A stretch of 64,000 nt of DNA from Gemmatimonas aurantiaca (GCF_037190085.1 NZ_JBBCJO010000005.1:496001-560000), one strand, 5' to 3'. Shown: positions 7,433 to 19,613, numbered from the stretch's first letter. Made by a program: numbers and translations. Notes: a model not told the origin generated them from the letters alone.

Positions 7433-8395
7433 ATGCCGCACCCACTGACACTGCCCTTCGCGCCGCGCCGCATCCTGGTTGGCGGTCAGGATCACGTCGC
7501 CATCGCCGAGTCCATCCGCCAGGCCCGGCCCGATCTCGAGGTGCGCAACGCGGCGCCGGCGCAGATCACCGCCGCGGACCTCGAATGGGCCGAGTGCTTC
7601 GTGGGCTTCCGGCCGCCCCGCAGCACGCAGGCCATGGGCAATGTGCGCTGGGTGCACAGTACGGGCGCTGGGGTCGACGCGTGGCTCAATGACCCCGCGC
7701 TCGATCCCGCTGTCCTGCTCACCCGGTCGGCAGAATCGTTCGGACCGATGATCGCCGAATGGGCCGTGGCCCGCGTGTTCGCGATCCAGCAGCAACTGCC
7801 GTCGCTGATGCGCGCCCAGCAGGCGCACGAATGGGCGCCACGCGACATCGCCCAGGTGGCCGGCACCAGAGCGCTCCTGCTCGGCACCGGCGACATCGGC
7901 CGCGCCATCGCGACGGCTCTGCGTGCACTGGGCTGCGAGGTGATCGGCGTGTCCCGCTCGGGACAATCCACGCACGCCGCATTCACGCGTGTGCACACCA
8001 CCGACGCCCTGCCCTCCCTGGTCGGTGACGCGGACTGGATCATCAGCAGCCTGCCGGATACGCCGGACACGCGCGGTCTCGTTTCACGCGACGTGCTCTC
8101 CCGCTGCCGTGGCGCGGCGTTGCTGAATGCGGGACGTGGAGCGGTGGTCGAGGAGGCGGCGCTGCCGGAAGCGCTCGAGCGCGGCTGGCTGCGGGCCGCC
8201 GCGCTCGATGTCTTCGTTCGGGAGCCGCTGCCGGTCGGTTCGCCGCTGTGGGACGATCCCCGCGTGATCGTGTCGCCGCACATCTCCGGCCTCACCACCA
8301 CGGCCGGCGCGGTGGCGGGCTTCCTCGAGTGCGCGGAGGCGCTGGGCCGGGGCGAGTGGCCGCGGTGGGTGGTGGACCGGGAGCGGGGGTACTAG
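7433..8395 (+). CDS. D-2-hydroxyacid dehydrogenase family protein
   Basis: A 320-residue NAD(P)-dependent D-2-hydroxyacid dehydrogenase of the short, GhrA-like type. The Rossmann motif is LLLGTGDIGRAIA (about residues 143-155). The catalytic triad is visible as Arg in NAGRGAVV, Glu in VREPLP and His in SPHISG. It would interconvert a 2-oxo acid and a D-2-hydroxy acid in the cytoplasm; the substrate cannot be told. It is the only plus-strand gene in its neighbourhood and converges on the TPR gene across a family B repeat. There is no obvious SD site before the ATG. Confidence 0.88.
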   Translation: MPHPLTLPFAPRRILVGGQDHVAIAESIRQARPDLEVRNAAPAQITAADLEWAECFVGFRPPRSTQAMGNVRWVHSTGAGVDAWLNDPALDPAVLLTRSAESFGPMIAEWAVARVFAIQQQLPSLMRAQQAHEWAPRDIAQVAGTRALLLGTGDIGRAIATALRALGCEVIGVSRSGQSTHAAFTRVHTTDALPSLVGDADWIISSLPDTPDTRGLVSRDVLSRCRGAALLNAGRGAVVEEAALPEALERGWLRAAALDVFVREPLPVGSPLWDDPRVIVSPHISGLTTTAGAVAGFLECAEALGRGEWPRWVVDRERGY

Positions 8396-8400
8396 GAGAA

Positions 8401-8530
8401 GCGGCTATGGGTTTCCTGGTTGTGGGTTTGGGGATGAACGGCAGGGTTTCGGACACGAGTCCCGTGACGCGCGACCCGCCACTCGGCGGTTCACCCCCAA
8501 ACCGTAGACCCACAACTCCAAACCGCGCCC
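8401..8530. repeat. Family B intergenic inverted repeat, copy 1
   Basis: An imperfect palindrome. The G-rich arm (GTTGTGGGTTTGGGG..GAAC, from 8419) pairs with the C-rich arm ending at 8516 (TTCACCCCCAAACC..CCCACAAC). The core holds GGACACGAGTCCCGTGACGC and CGCGACCC. Related copies lie at 38206-38337 and 50664-50822. It abuts the stop codon of the minus-strand TPR gene (8536). Confidence 0.75.
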
Positions 8531-8535
8531 ACAGC

Positions 8536-9531
8536 TCACACCCCGGAACCGCCCACAGCCACGGAGTCCTTCCCCACCCGCGCCAGTTCGGCTTCCGACG
8601 CGATCGACCCGAACGCGCCCCATTGCCCCGCCCCGACGATCCGCCGCCAGAGTGCGATCGCATCGGCACGACGTCCGTTGTACCAGTGCCAGTTGGCGAC
8701 CCCGTAGGCCGCCGAGGCATCACTCACCGAGAGCTCGCCACCCGGGCCGACGGTGAGCACCGAGTCGGGCGGCAGAATGCCCTTGTACAGCAGCATCAGC
8801 CGATGATAGGCGTGGTTCTCGATGATGTTCATGTCGCGCGACATCGGCGCGATGACCACGGCGGCCGCGGAATCCTTGCCCTGCCTGCGCAGCGCCATGT
8901 AGAGCCAGTGACTCATCGACACGCGACGATCGTCGTTGTTCGCGGCGGACACTTCACGCTGCGCCACTTCGGCGGCTTTGTCGAAGTTGCCCTGCAGATA
9001 GTACGCGAGAGCGAGATGGTAGCCGATGTTGGAATGCAGTGTGCCGATGGGCGTGTTCTGCGCGTTGGGCTGTCCATCGGGCTCGACTTCATCGGGCTTG
9101 CCAGCCACGAGCGCAGCGGCCTTTTCGAGATCGGCCACGGCCGCATCGAAGTCACGCACGGAGATGTAGCGATGTCCGCGGTGACGATAGAGCCACGGAT
9201 TGTCGGGATACAGCGCGATCCCGCGCGTGTAGATGTCGATCGCCTCCCGCTGCTGTCCGAGATATCCGAGTCGTCGGGCGTACCAGATGATCGAGTCGAC
9301 ATCGGTGGGCGTGTGTTCGTACGCCGCACGCGCCTCGGCGAGTTGCGTCTCGTACTTCGCCCGCGTTTCGGCCGACAATGGCAAGGTGCGCAGCGTGTCG
9401 CCGATCAGTGAGATGGTCTGGAACGGTGGTGACGGCGGGGGCGCAGGCGGTCCGGCGGCACGATCACAGGCCGAAGACACCAGAACGGCGGCGGCCAGCG
9501 TCGCCGAGAGCACGGTCAGGGAGCGGGACAT
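8536..9531 (-). CDS. TPR-repeat lipoprotein
   Basis: A 331-residue exported protein. The N-terminus has a basic start, a hydrophobic core and a Cys after VSSA (residue 22), so it is probably a lipoprotein. A proline-rich linker and about six helical TPR-like units follow, the clearest being the region with REAIDIYTRGIALYPDNPWL and DFDAAVADLEKAAALV. TPR proteins act as scaffolds, so no reaction is predicted. The start at 9531 is chosen because it opens the signal sequence; a longer frame exists upstream but lacks a signal. Its 3' end touches a family B repeat. Confidence 0.78.
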   Translation of the reverse strand: MSRSLTVLSATLAAAVLVSSACDRAAGPPAPPPSPPFQTISLIGDTLRTLPLSAETRAKYETQLAEARAAYEHTPTDVDSIIWYARRLGYLGQQREAIDIYTRGIALYPDNPWLYRHRGHRYISVRDFDAAVADLEKAAALVAGKPDEVEPDGQPNAQNTPIGTLHSNIGYHLALAYYLQGNFDKAAEVAQREVSAANNDDRRVSMSHWLYMALRRQGKDSAAAVVIAPMSRDMNIIENHAYHRLMLLYKGILPPDSVLTVGPGGELSVSDASAAYGVANWHWYNGRRADAIALWRRIVGAGQWGAFGSIASEAELARVGKDSVAVGGSGV

Positions 9532-9665
9532 GACAGGGCGGTGAGTGGGGAGAACAACGGGGCCCCTTCTCTTACCACGATGGGCTTCCACTGTCCACCC
9601 CTCAGGGGTGGACCGGCGCACGGCTTCAGACGCACGACCTGAGGCGCTACCTCAGGCACACGACG

Positions 9666-10139
9666 TCAGCGCCGGTCTTCGAAGAACCGGTGCAGCAACG
9701 CGCGGCTGGCGTCGGCCTGCACGCCACCCTGCACGGCGGGGCGATGATTGAGCCGCGGGTGTCGCACGAGATCGCCCACGCTGCCGCACATGCCGGCCTT
9801 GTCGTCCCAGGCACCGAACACCAGGGCGCCGATACGCGACAGCACGATGGCGCCCGCACACATGGCGCAGGGTTCGAGCGTCACGACCAGCGTACACTCG
9901 CCGAGTCGCGCGTCACCCACCACACGCGCGGCTTCCCGCAATGCCAGCACTTCGGCGTGTGCGGTCGCATCCGCGTCGCGGCGCATGCGATTCTGCGTAC
10001 GCACGAGAATGTCTCCGGTATCCGATCGCATCACCACCGCGCCCACGGGTACCTCACCGGAAGCGGCCGCCTGCTTCGCTTCGAGCAGCGCCGCCTGCAT
10101 GGCCTGCGCGATGATGCCGGAAATCGGAGTCGTGCTCAC
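9666..10139 (-). CDS. tadA: tRNA-specific adenosine-34 deaminase
   Basis: A 157-residue zinc deaminase that converts A34 to inosine in tRNA-Arg(ACG). The zinc and catalytic motifs are HAEVLAL and EPCAMCAG, with the expected EVPVGAVV start of the fold. The start is set at a GTG at 10139, whose GTGA overlaps the previous stop; a TTG at 10154 in the same frame is an alternative. It is the last gene of the clpB-lipoprotein-tadA chain. Confidence 0.93.
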   Translation of the reverse strand: MSTTPISGIIAQAMQAALLEAKQAAASGEVPVGAVVMRSDTGDILVRTQNRMRRDADATAHAEVLALREAARVVGDARLGECTLVVTLEPCAMCAGAIVLSRIGALVFGAWDDKAGMCGSVGDLVRHPRLNHRPAVQGGVQADASRALLHRFFEDRR

Positions 10140-11193
10140 GGTGTCGACTGCCAACCGTAGTGTGTGGCGAGATAGACCCGGAGGACACGCACCAGCGCAT
10201 CGGCAAAGCGCGCGCGATTCATGTCCGTGTCCCGCACACCGGCATTGGGCGCCTCGATCTGGATGGCGTCGATCGCACCGCCGTTTGACGACCCGTGGCG
10301 CTGTGTGTTGTAGCCACCATCGAAATACGGCTCGCCCGGTCCCGGAGCCCGATCGCCGACCGAGGGCACGGCCGCATATCCCTCTCCGGTCAGCAATGTC
10401 CCGAGGCTTCGTGGACCGCGCAGCAGGGGCACACCCCGGTCGGACAGACTGTGCGTCTCACGCGCGAGCCGCGCCACGCTGGTGCGTTCCATCGCGCCCG
10501 TGAACGACAGCACACTGTCCGCATTGCGCAACGCCGCTCCGTCGAGGAGATAGCCCAGTTCCAAACGGGCGATCGCATGCGCGTGCCCGTGCAGATCGAT
10601 GACGAGTCCGCGGGTGCCCTGACGCGCGATCATCGCCTCCGCCGAATCGACGGCGGCATGCATCCAGGTCCACGGCGCACGCAACGCCGCGGTGCCGTCG
10701 GTGGCCTCGTCGATATCCCGGTTGGCGTCGAACTTCACGCGATGCAGACGATTCACCACGAGATGCGGGCGCGCGCCGGTCGCTGCGTGAAACCGTTCGA
10801 CGATGAGCCGGGCCAGCGCCTGTGTCTCGAGATCGTTCGTCGTCTCACAGCCGCTGCAACGGCGATCCGGAAGCTCGGCCGGCCGCAGGGTACCGCCGTG
10901 CGGCGCGATGATCACCAGTGGCGCATCGCCCGGCGTGTATTCGATGTACGCCGACGCATCGGTCTGCATGCTGCCGACACGCAGCGGCGCCACAGGCCCC
11001 GATGGACCTGTGGCACCACTGCCGGGCCCCCCAGGAGACTCGGGTCCGTCCTCATGTCCACTGCCCCCACACGCTGCGGCGAGGAGCAGTGCCAGCGCCG
11101 ATGGCCGCACCGGCAACCGCAATGCCAACCGCAACGGCGACCATTTCGGCCACCGCGTCGACGCCGGCATTCGATGTCCGATGCGGAGCGGGC

Positions 11194-11197
<4 letters not shown>
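10136..11197 (-). CDS. N-formylglutamate amidohydrolase-like lipoprotein
   Basis: A 353-residue protein with a lipoprotein signal (LALLLAAACGG) and a Gly/Pro/Ser-rich linker before the catalytic-like domain. IIAPHGG, VIDLHGHAH and the late QIEAP..GVRD region match the N-formylglutamate amidohydrolase superfold, in which His and Glu bind zinc. The usual family members are cytoplasmic, so lipoprotein export is unusual and suggests hydrolysis of an extracellular N-acyl compound (inference). The GTG start overlaps the clpB stop as GTGA, and the stop overlaps tadA. Confidence 0.7.
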
Positions 11198-13809
<2,612 letters not shown>

Positions 13810-13943
13810 GCTGGAGATGCAGGCAATGGGGATGCCACGCGTGAGATGCCAAATGTGCAGGCGCCGGTGATTGGACGCCCGCATGAATGGTACACGTCGG
13901 ACAATCCTGCAGTGTCCGCATACAATGGCATACAAAGTGTCAG

Positions 13944-13993
13944 GCAAAAAAATAAGAAGGCGCGCCGGGTCCGCTCACCCAGCGCGCCTTCTT
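13944..13993 (-). terminator. Rho-independent terminator after the small secreted protein gene
   Basis: A perfect 12-bp stem (13954-13965 with 13982-13993, AAGAAGGCGCGC type) and a 16-base loop are followed on the minus strand by ATTTTTTTGC. It lies 40 bases after the stop of the gene at 14036-14491 and just upstream of clpB. Confidence 0.85.
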
Positions 13994-14035
13994 TCGATGT
14001 CAAACGGGTCTCGTGGTGCTCGAGCAGGCCCGAGC

Positions 14036-14491
14036 TCACTTCATGTTGACCATCTTTCCCACCAGCGGCACGCCATCCACCTCAAGGCGATAGAGATACA
14101 TCCCTGAGGCGGCCTCCCGCCCGGTTGCTTGGACTTTGCCATCCCAGTAGGCCACGTACTGGCCGCATGTGATGGACAGATTTTCCAGCGGTTGACCACC
14201 GGCCACTCCGTTGGATCCACCCTGTAAGACAGGTGTCGCGACGTACCCCGCAATCACGTTGTAGATCTTGAGGGTCACGCGATACTGCCGTGAGGTATTG
14301 GAACAGGTGGGCGCATCATCTCCCACGCTGAACGGAATGCGAGTCTCCGGATTGAACGGATTCGGGTAGTTCTGCCCGAGCGTTGCTCCGTTGCGGCGTA
14401 CCTTGGGGTCTTGCTGCTGGGCCGCCGCGACTCGTGGCATGAACACGCTGAGAGCGAGCACCAGACCCAGTGCTCCCCACAAACGTTTCAT
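14036..14491 (-). CDS. Small secreted protein made of a FlgD-like/type A sorting domain
   Basis: A 151-residue protein with a clear signal peptide (cleavage near AAAQQQ). The mature part begins with LGQNYPNPFNPETRIPFSV and ends with ASGMYLYRLEVDG..KMVNMK. These are the hallmarks of the FlgD-Ig-like/type 9 secretion C-terminal sorting domain of the FCB group, which normally ends a much larger passenger. Here the domain is nearly the whole protein. Two Cys (near residues 63 and 109) could form a disulfide. GGAG lies upstream of the ATG and a strong terminator follows, so it is a monocistronic gene. Confidence 0.75.
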   Translation of the reverse strand: MKRLWGALGLVLALSVFMPRVAAAQQQDPKVRRNGATLGQNYPNPFNPETRIPFSVGDDAPTCSNTSRQYRVTLKIYNVIAGYVATPVLQGGSNGVAGGQPLENLSITCGQYVAYWDGKVQATGREAASGMYLYRLEVDGVPLVGKMVNMK

Positions 14492-14713
14492 GTTGCTTCT
14501 CCGACCGACGAATCAGGTTTTGAGTCGAAGTCTCCGTTGAGGGTTCATGAAAGGCCCGCGTGTCGGACCTCTCTATGAACCTAGGACGCACAACGGCATG
14601 CGTCAAGCAACATTCCTGCCAGCCCAATGTGACCCGGGACAGCGTCGATAGTCACAAAATCAATTCATCATCAATTACAACAATTACTTACGAGCCTCAC
14701 TTGAAGTGAAATG

Positions 14714-15463
14714 TCAACCAAAGTCGCCCTCCCAGGACTGAAAGGCCCGCAAAGGCCGGTTGTCCGGAAGGTATTGCGCCAGGAACTCCCGCAACAATCG
14801 CTGATGTGCACGGGCCGCATTGTCCGCCAGGGGAGGCACCTGATTGTCCAGCCAGTGACGCAGGGTGTCCCGTGCGTCGGGGGGCAACAAGCGTCCGCCG
14901 GGGTAGTGCCTCGCACAACGATCACACAGGACACCACCCGCCCGGTGATGGAATCGCACCGGCTGACCGGGGTCGAGCGCGACATGGCATTCGGCGCACT
15001 GATCGAGGGTGGGTCGGAATCCCACCTCGGCGACCACCTGCCAGAGGGCCCCCAGCGCCGTCGACGCGGCCATCCCTCCCTCTGCCGCGGCCAGCCGATC
15101 GAACGCGCCGGACAGACATTCGTACACCGCAGGCGCCGCCTCCTCATGCACCAGCCGCAACACGACCTCGGCGACGGCACTGGCCGCCGCAAAACGCCGG
15201 AGATCGAGTGCCAATCCGGCATGCGCACGCGTGACATCAAAACTCACCAGCGTGTGCAAGTCACGCCCAGGCTTGAGCTGGAGCTGGGCCTGCCCTTCCG
15301 CGAAGAGATCGACCGCAGCCCCGAACCGTTTGCGCGACGACCGGGCGCCACGCGCGAGCACCGACTGCACGCCGGCGTCCCGTGTGACCAGGCGCAGGAT
15401 GCGGCTGGACTCGAGATAGTCGGCGACGTGCAATACGATCGCGTCGGTGGCCAGCGTGGTCAT
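14714..15463 (-). CDS. recO: DNA repair/recombination mediator RecO
   Basis: A 249-residue RecFOR-pathway protein that anneals ssDNA and loads RecA. It has an N-terminal OB fold (TTLATDAIVLH, DYLESSRILRLVT), a central helical region, and a zinc finger with CAECH and CDRC. The start at 15463 is preceded by AGGA. It is the last gene of the minus-strand group running from 20177. Confidence 0.92.
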   Translation of the reverse strand: MTTLATDAIVLHVADYLESSRILRLVTRDAGVQSVLARGARSSRKRFGAAVDLFAEGQAQLQLKPGRDLHTLVSFDVTRAHAGLALDLRRFAAASAVAEVVLRLVHEEAAPAVYECLSGAFDRLAAAEGGMAASTALGALWQVVAEVGFRPTLDQCAECHVALDPGQPVRFHHRAGGVLCDRCARHYPGGRLLPPDARDTLRHWLDNQVPPLADNAARAHQRLLREFLAQYLPDNRPLRAFQSWEGDFG

Positions 15464-15501
15464 GAGTTGGTCCTGTGATGGTGCGGTGCTCCCCGCCTGC
15501 C

Positions 15502-16347
15502 CTACCGACCCCGGCCCCGGAGCGGCAGCAGCGCGGGCGCACCGACCGCCGGGTCGCGTGTCACCACGAGCGGCCATTCGTACACCCGCTCGAGCACTTC
15601 GCCACGCATCACCTCTTCCACGTGGCCTGCGGCGGCCACGCGACCGCGGTCGAGCAGCACGATGTGCGCCGCGAACCGGGCCACGAGATTGAGTTGATGG
15701 CTGACGAGAAGCACGGTGCGTCCTTCGCGCGCCAGTGTGTCCACGAGTTCGAAGACCGCCATTTCGTGCGCGATATCGAGAAACGTGGTGGGTTCGTCGA
15801 GGACCAGCACATCGGTGTCCTGCGCCAGCGCGCGCGCAATACGCGCCCGCTGCCACTCACCGCCGGAGAGCGTGTCGGTGCGACGTCCCGCGCAGTCGTC
15901 GATACCGGCCCGGGTCATGGCCTGCTCCACCGCCTCATGATCGGCCGCGGAGAGGGCACCGAACGCGCCGCGGTGCGGGAACCGGCCCAGTCCCACGAAC
16001 TCCCGCACTTCAAGTGGCATGACAGGCTCCTCCCGCTGCGGCACGACCGCCACCCGCCGGGCCAGCGCCATGCTGTCGAGACGCGCGACGTCGAGATCGT
16101 CGAGATGAATGCTGCCCGATTCCAGCGGCACGCGGCGCAGGAGCGCCCGTACGAGGGTGCTCTTGCCGCTGCCATTGGGGCCGACCACCGCGGTGATGTT
16201 CGACGGCTTCGCGTGCAACGAGACGCCGTCGAGGGCACGATCGGGGCGACCGGCATACCGCACCCCGACCTCACGAAAGGTCAACGTCGATGCGTGATGC
16301 GGGGACGCCGCCGAAGACACGGTGCCGGCCCGGAGTGCGGCGCTCAC
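15502..16347 (-). CDS. ABC transporter ATPase, FecCDE/BtuFCD class
   Basis: A 281-residue ATP-binding subunit. It has Walker A GPNGSGKST, signature LSGGEWQRARIARAL, Walker B VLVLDEPTTFLD and switch His in SHQLNL, with the PLEVREFVGLGR region typical of the iron-siderophore/heme/B12 group. The GTG start overlaps the permease stop as GTGA. Together with the permease and binding lipoprotein it makes a complete importer. Cobalamin, heme or siderophore cannot be separated from sequence alone. Confidence 0.9.
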   Translation of the reverse strand: MSAALRAGTVSSAASPHHASTLTFREVGVRYAGRPDRALDGVSLHAKPSNITAVVGPNGSGKSTLVRALLRRVPLESGSIHLDDLDVARLDSMALARRVAVVPQREEPVMPLEVREFVGLGRFPHRGAFGALSAADHEAVEQAMTRAGIDDCAGRRTDTLSGGEWQRARIARALAQDTDVLVLDEPTTFLDIAHEMAVFELVDTLAREGRTVLLVSHQLNLVARFAAHIVLLDRGRVAAAGHVEEVMRGEVLERVYEWPLVVTRDPAVGAPALLPLRGRGR

Positions 16348-17327
16348 GTCACCACCTTGCGCAGTCGCAGCAGAAAGAACGGCACCCCGATCAGCGCGGT
16401 CAGCGCTCCGAGGGGCAGTTCGACGGGAGCACGCAGGGTACGCGCGGCGATGTCGGCGCCGATCAGCAACACCGCGCCATACAGCGCCGAGAGCAGCAGC
16501 ATGGGGCGATGCTGTCTTGCGCCCAGGGCACGCGCGAGGTTCGGCACGACCAGCCCGATGAATCCGATGAGACCGGCTGCCGCGACGGTGGCCGCCGCCA
16601 GCCACGAGGCCACCAGGAACGTGCGTCGCGCCGCGCGGTCCACGTCCACCCCCAGTGCCGCCGCCGGTTCGGTACCCAGCGCCAGTACATCGAGTTCGCG
16701 GGCACGCCACAGCAGCACTGCGCCCAATGCCCCGATGGCCACGGCACTGCGTCCCACGGCCCCCCACGAGGCATCGGCGGCGGACCCCATCATCCACCAT
16801 AGCGCGCCACGCAATCGTTCTGGCGGCGCCCCGGCCAGCGCCACCAGAATCGCGGCATTGGCAAAAGCGCCCACCACCACGCCGGACATGAGCAGCAAGC
16901 GGGTGTCCCCACTGCCGCCGACGATACGGGCCAGAGCGGCCACGAGCACGGTGGCCAGCGCCGCACCGGCAAACGCCGACGCGGTGACCAGCAGCGGTGC
17001 GCTGATGCCCATCGCCATGGCCAGCACCGCGCCCACGGCCGCCCCACCCGAGACGCCCAGCAGATACGGTTCCGCGAGTGGATTGCGCAGGGTGCCCTGC
17101 AGGGCGCCGCCGCTCATTGAAAGACCGACACCCACCAGTCCGGCCAGCAGCACCCGCGGCAATCGGAGGTCGCGCACGATGGCCACGGTGGAGGGATGCC
17201 CCTGCCCCTGGATCGCCGCCACGACATCGTGCACCGAGAGCGGAATGGCACCCACCATGACGCCGAGCACCATGACCACGACGAGCGCCGCAATGCCGGC
17301 GCTCCAGACCCACACGCGGCGCGTCAC
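16344..17327 (-). CDS. ABC transporter permease, FecCD/BtuC family
   Basis: A 327-residue membrane protein with about ten helices. Family motifs are RLPRVLLAGLVGVGLSMSGG, LRNPLAEPYLLGVSGGA and the C-terminal LIGFIGLVVPNLAR followed by ELPLGALTALIGVPFF. It forms the homodimeric channel of a type II importer. The GTG start lies 3 bases after the binding-protein stop, and the ATPase overlaps its end. Coupled translation of all three subunits is likely. Confidence 0.92.
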   Translation of the reverse strand: MTRRVWVWSAGIAALVVVMVLGVMVGAIPLSVHDVVAAIQGQGHPSTVAIVRDLRLPRVLLAGLVGVGLSMSGGALQGTLRNPLAEPYLLGVSGGAAVGAVLAMAMGISAPLLVTASAFAGAALATVLVAALARIVGGSGDTRLLLMSGVVVGAFANAAILVALAGAPPERLRGALWWMMGSAADASWGAVGRSAVAIGALGAVLLWRARELDVLALGTEPAAALGVDVDRAARRTFLVASWLAAATVAAAGLIGFIGLVVPNLARALGARQHRPMLLLSALYGAVLLIGADIAARTLRAPVELPLGALTALIGVPFFLLRLRKVVT

Positions 17328-17330
17328 CGC

Positions 17331-18338
17331 TCAGCGCAGTGAATCGGTGAGTGAATCGGCGAGCGAAGGGTGCATCAGTCGCGCGAGATGCACCGCGGCC
17401 ATGCCCAGCATCACCGACGGTCGTCCCGTCAGCACATTGTCGATGCGCAGAAAATGGCCGTCCCGCACCGCCGGCAGTACGCGCCACGTCGGCGCCTGCT
17501 GCAGCACGGACACCCGATCGGCGCTCGTGACGATGAACTCCGGGGCGCGCCGCACGATCTCCTCGATGCTCACCGAGGGCGACGAGGTGGAGTCGTCGTG
17601 GAAGACATTGCGCGCGCCGGCGATCGTGAGCAGTTCGTCCATGTAACTGCCACCGCCGATGACCATCGGCGGCGACTCCCAGACCGGCCACACCACGGTC
17701 GGATGCGTCGTCAGCGGTGCGGTGAGCGCGCGCACGCGTTCCAGCGTGCCTCGCACACTGTCCACCACCACCCGGGCCCGCGCCTCGGCGCCCAGGGCCG
17801 TGCCAAGGCGACGAGTGAGCGCGTAAAAGCCCGCGATGCGATCGGCCCGCAATGCCACCACACGCACGCCGGCGCGGGTGAGTGCTTCGGCGGCGGACCG
17901 ATTGTCACCCGTGGCATACAGGATCACCAGCGTCGGCCGTACCGACAGCACCGTTTCGATGCTCGGACGGATGCCGTCGCCCACCGGCATGATGCGCTCG
18001 ACGCCCTTCGGAAATTCATCCCAGCGGGAGCGGCCCACGAGCAGACTGTCGGCCCCGATGGCGAAGATGATCTCGGTGGCTGCCGGATTGAGCGACACCA
18101 CCCGCTGCGCATGACGCGCGTCGATGGGCAACGGAACGCCAAAATCGTCGGTGTCCGCCGGCGCGATCGGCGCATTCGCCGACACCTGACCGGAATCGCT
18201 TCCGGCACGGTCGCCATCCGCCCGATCGGCCGACGGTGCTCCACACGCTCCCGCGACGACGCTCAGACACAAGGCGGCGGTGAGCACCACCTGCCTACGT
18301 GCGGGCATGAAGCGCACCGGCCGCGGGTTGGACGTCAT
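17331..18338 (-). CDS. Periplasmic binding lipoprotein of a BtuF/FecB-type importer
   Basis: A 335-residue lipoprotein (LSVVAGACG) with a class III binding-protein fold. Diagnostic features are RVVSLNPAATEIIFAIGA, LVGRSRWDEFP and VLSVRPTLVIL in the first lobe, a long linking helix (RRLGTALGAEARARVVVDSV), and GGGSYMDELLTIAGARNVF in the second. It captures a corrinoid, heme or siderophore and docks on the permease encoded next. The ATG overlaps the preceding stop as ATGA. Cobalamin is plausible because a B12-dependent mutase gene lies elsewhere in the window, but that link is inference. Confidence 0.88.
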   Translation of the reverse strand: MTSNPRPVRFMPARRQVVLTAALCLSVVAGACGAPSADRADGDRAGSDSGQVSANAPIAPADTDDFGVPLPIDARHAQRVVSLNPAATEIIFAIGADSLLVGRSRWDEFPKGVERIMPVGDGIRPSIETVLSVRPTLVILYATGDNRSAAEALTRAGVRVVALRADRIAGFYALTRRLGTALGAEARARVVVDSVRGTLERVRALTAPLTTHPTVVWPVWESPPMVIGGGSYMDELLTIAGARNVFHDDSTSSPSVSIEEIVRRAPEFIVTSADRVSVLQQAPTWRVLPAVRDGHFLRIDNVLTGRPSVMLGMAAVHLARLMHPSLADSLTDSLR

Positions 18339-19570
18339 CGATCGTCGACGGGTCGCCCCAGGGCTTCGCCGAGTGCGGCGCGCAGTTCGGTGCGGCGGGC
18401 CGCGTAGGCCTGCTGCACACTTTCCGAAGGGTTCTGCTGTCGCGCATACGTGGCATCGAGCGCCGAGATCTCCTGCGCCAGGCGATCCGCCAGCGGGACC
18501 GCCGGTTCCTGTGGACGCAGCGTCGGTACCACCGGCGCCCCGACGCGCTTGTTCGCCGCCCGCTGCATGGAGCGCGAGAGCACCAGCAACATCAGAAATC
18601 CGATCGCCGCCAGCAGTGCCGCGATGTAGAGATTGCGTCCCGGGGTGCCGGTGGACGGCAACTCGATCACGATACGGGTGTCCGGCTTCACATCCTGCGC
18701 GAGGAACCGCCGGAAGTTACGTCCTTCCAGCGACACGGGATCGACCGCCGTGAATCCCTGTCCACTCACCGTTCCCTGCGGTTCCTCCAGCAGCACCTCA
18801 AAAACCACCGCACCGGCTTCACTGGTGAGCGCGAGCGGGAAACTGCTGTTGGGCAGTTTGTAGGTGAACGCCACCTGTTTGATGCCCGGTGCGATCGGCG
18901 AGTAGATGGACGCCCGTCCATTCGACGCCACGAAGGCGTTGGGGGAGATCTCTTCGCCGTTCACGCGCACGTCGAGCGCGGTGGCCGGAATGCTCACCGA
19001 CCAGGTGGGACGCAACACCGTCGTATCCACCGAGACGAGCGCCAGGAGACTGTCGTTCGACAGTTCGAACACCTCCACCACCGTGCGCCGGTCGGTGCTG
19101 TCTGGGCGGCTCACGATCAGATGGCGTCCCTTCACGCTCAGCGGGAACGTGCGCGACGTGGTATCGAACACCGTGATCTCGGCATCGTCACCGCGGGCAT
19201 CGACGGCCCGGAGCGGCGCCGTGAAATACGCGATGCCATGCCAGGTGCTCGAAGCGAAATACACCGCGTCGGCAGCACCGAACGTGGTATAGCGCATCGT
19301 GTAGCGCCCCGCGGCATCACTGCGTACCGAGTCGACCGGACCGGCCGTGTCCTTGCCCACCCGATGCAACGTCACCCACACCCCCGGCACCGGTCCCATG
19401 CCGGTGGTATCGCCTCCGCGCTCCATGGGACGCCGCACCCGGCCTTCCACCGTGCGCGCCGCCGAAGCAGCCGCCGGGGCGGGCGCAGACGCGGTCTGCG
19501 CGTGCGCCTCGACGATCGGCAGCGACAACACGGCAGCGAGGAAAGCAAGAACGAAACGAAGGGTACGCAT
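18335..19570 (-). CDS. Secreted, membrane-anchored CarboxypepD-like protein
   Basis: A 411-residue protein with a signal peptide (cleavage near EAHAQ), an Ala-rich linker, a transthyretin-like CarboxypepD-regulatory domain (RTVEGRVRRP..PGVWVTLHRVG, residues about 35-130), a long beta-rich region, and one transmembrane helix near residue 315-335 (LYIAALLAAIGFLMLLVL) followed by a cytoplasmic coil. The domain order suggests a periplasmic sensor or adaptor, with no catalytic residues. Its stop overlaps the binding-protein start, so it belongs to the importer operon and may help surface uptake. The start at 19570 lacks an SD site; a GTG at 19591 is possible. Confidence 0.65.
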   Translation of the reverse strand: MRTLRFVLAFLAAVLSLPIVEAHAQTASAPAPAAASAARTVEGRVRRPMERGGDTTGMGPVPGVWVTLHRVGKDTAGPVDSVRSDAAGRYTMRYTTFGAADAVYFASSTWHGIAYFTAPLRAVDARGDDAEITVFDTTSRTFPLSVKGRHLIVSRPDSTDRRTVVEVFELSNDSLLALVSVDTTVLRPTWSVSIPATALDVRVNGEEISPNAFVASNGRASIYSPIAPGIKQVAFTYKLPNSSFPLALTSEAGAVVFEVLLEEPQGTVSGQGFTAVDPVSLEGRNFRRFLAQDVKPDTRIVIELPSTGTPGRNLYIAALLAAIGFLMLLVLSRSMQRAANKRVGAPVVPTLRPQEPAVPLADRLAQEISALDATYARQQNPSESVQQAYAARRTELRAALGEALGRPVDDR

Positions 19571-19613
19571 CGGGGAGGGAGAATCGGACACAGGGGCGTT
19601 CACGGCAGGTGCT

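Noticed and set aside
13810..13947. Extension of clpB at its 5' end by 46 codons
   Set aside because: The extra residues do not match ClpB and pass close to the terminator of the upstream gene; the ATG at 13809 gives the normal ClpB opening.
15475..17646. A 723-codon plus-strand frame over the ABC transporter genes
   Set aside because: It is antisense to the convincing ATPase, permease and binding-protein genes, and its sequence is low-complexity Arg/Thr/Ser/Pro.
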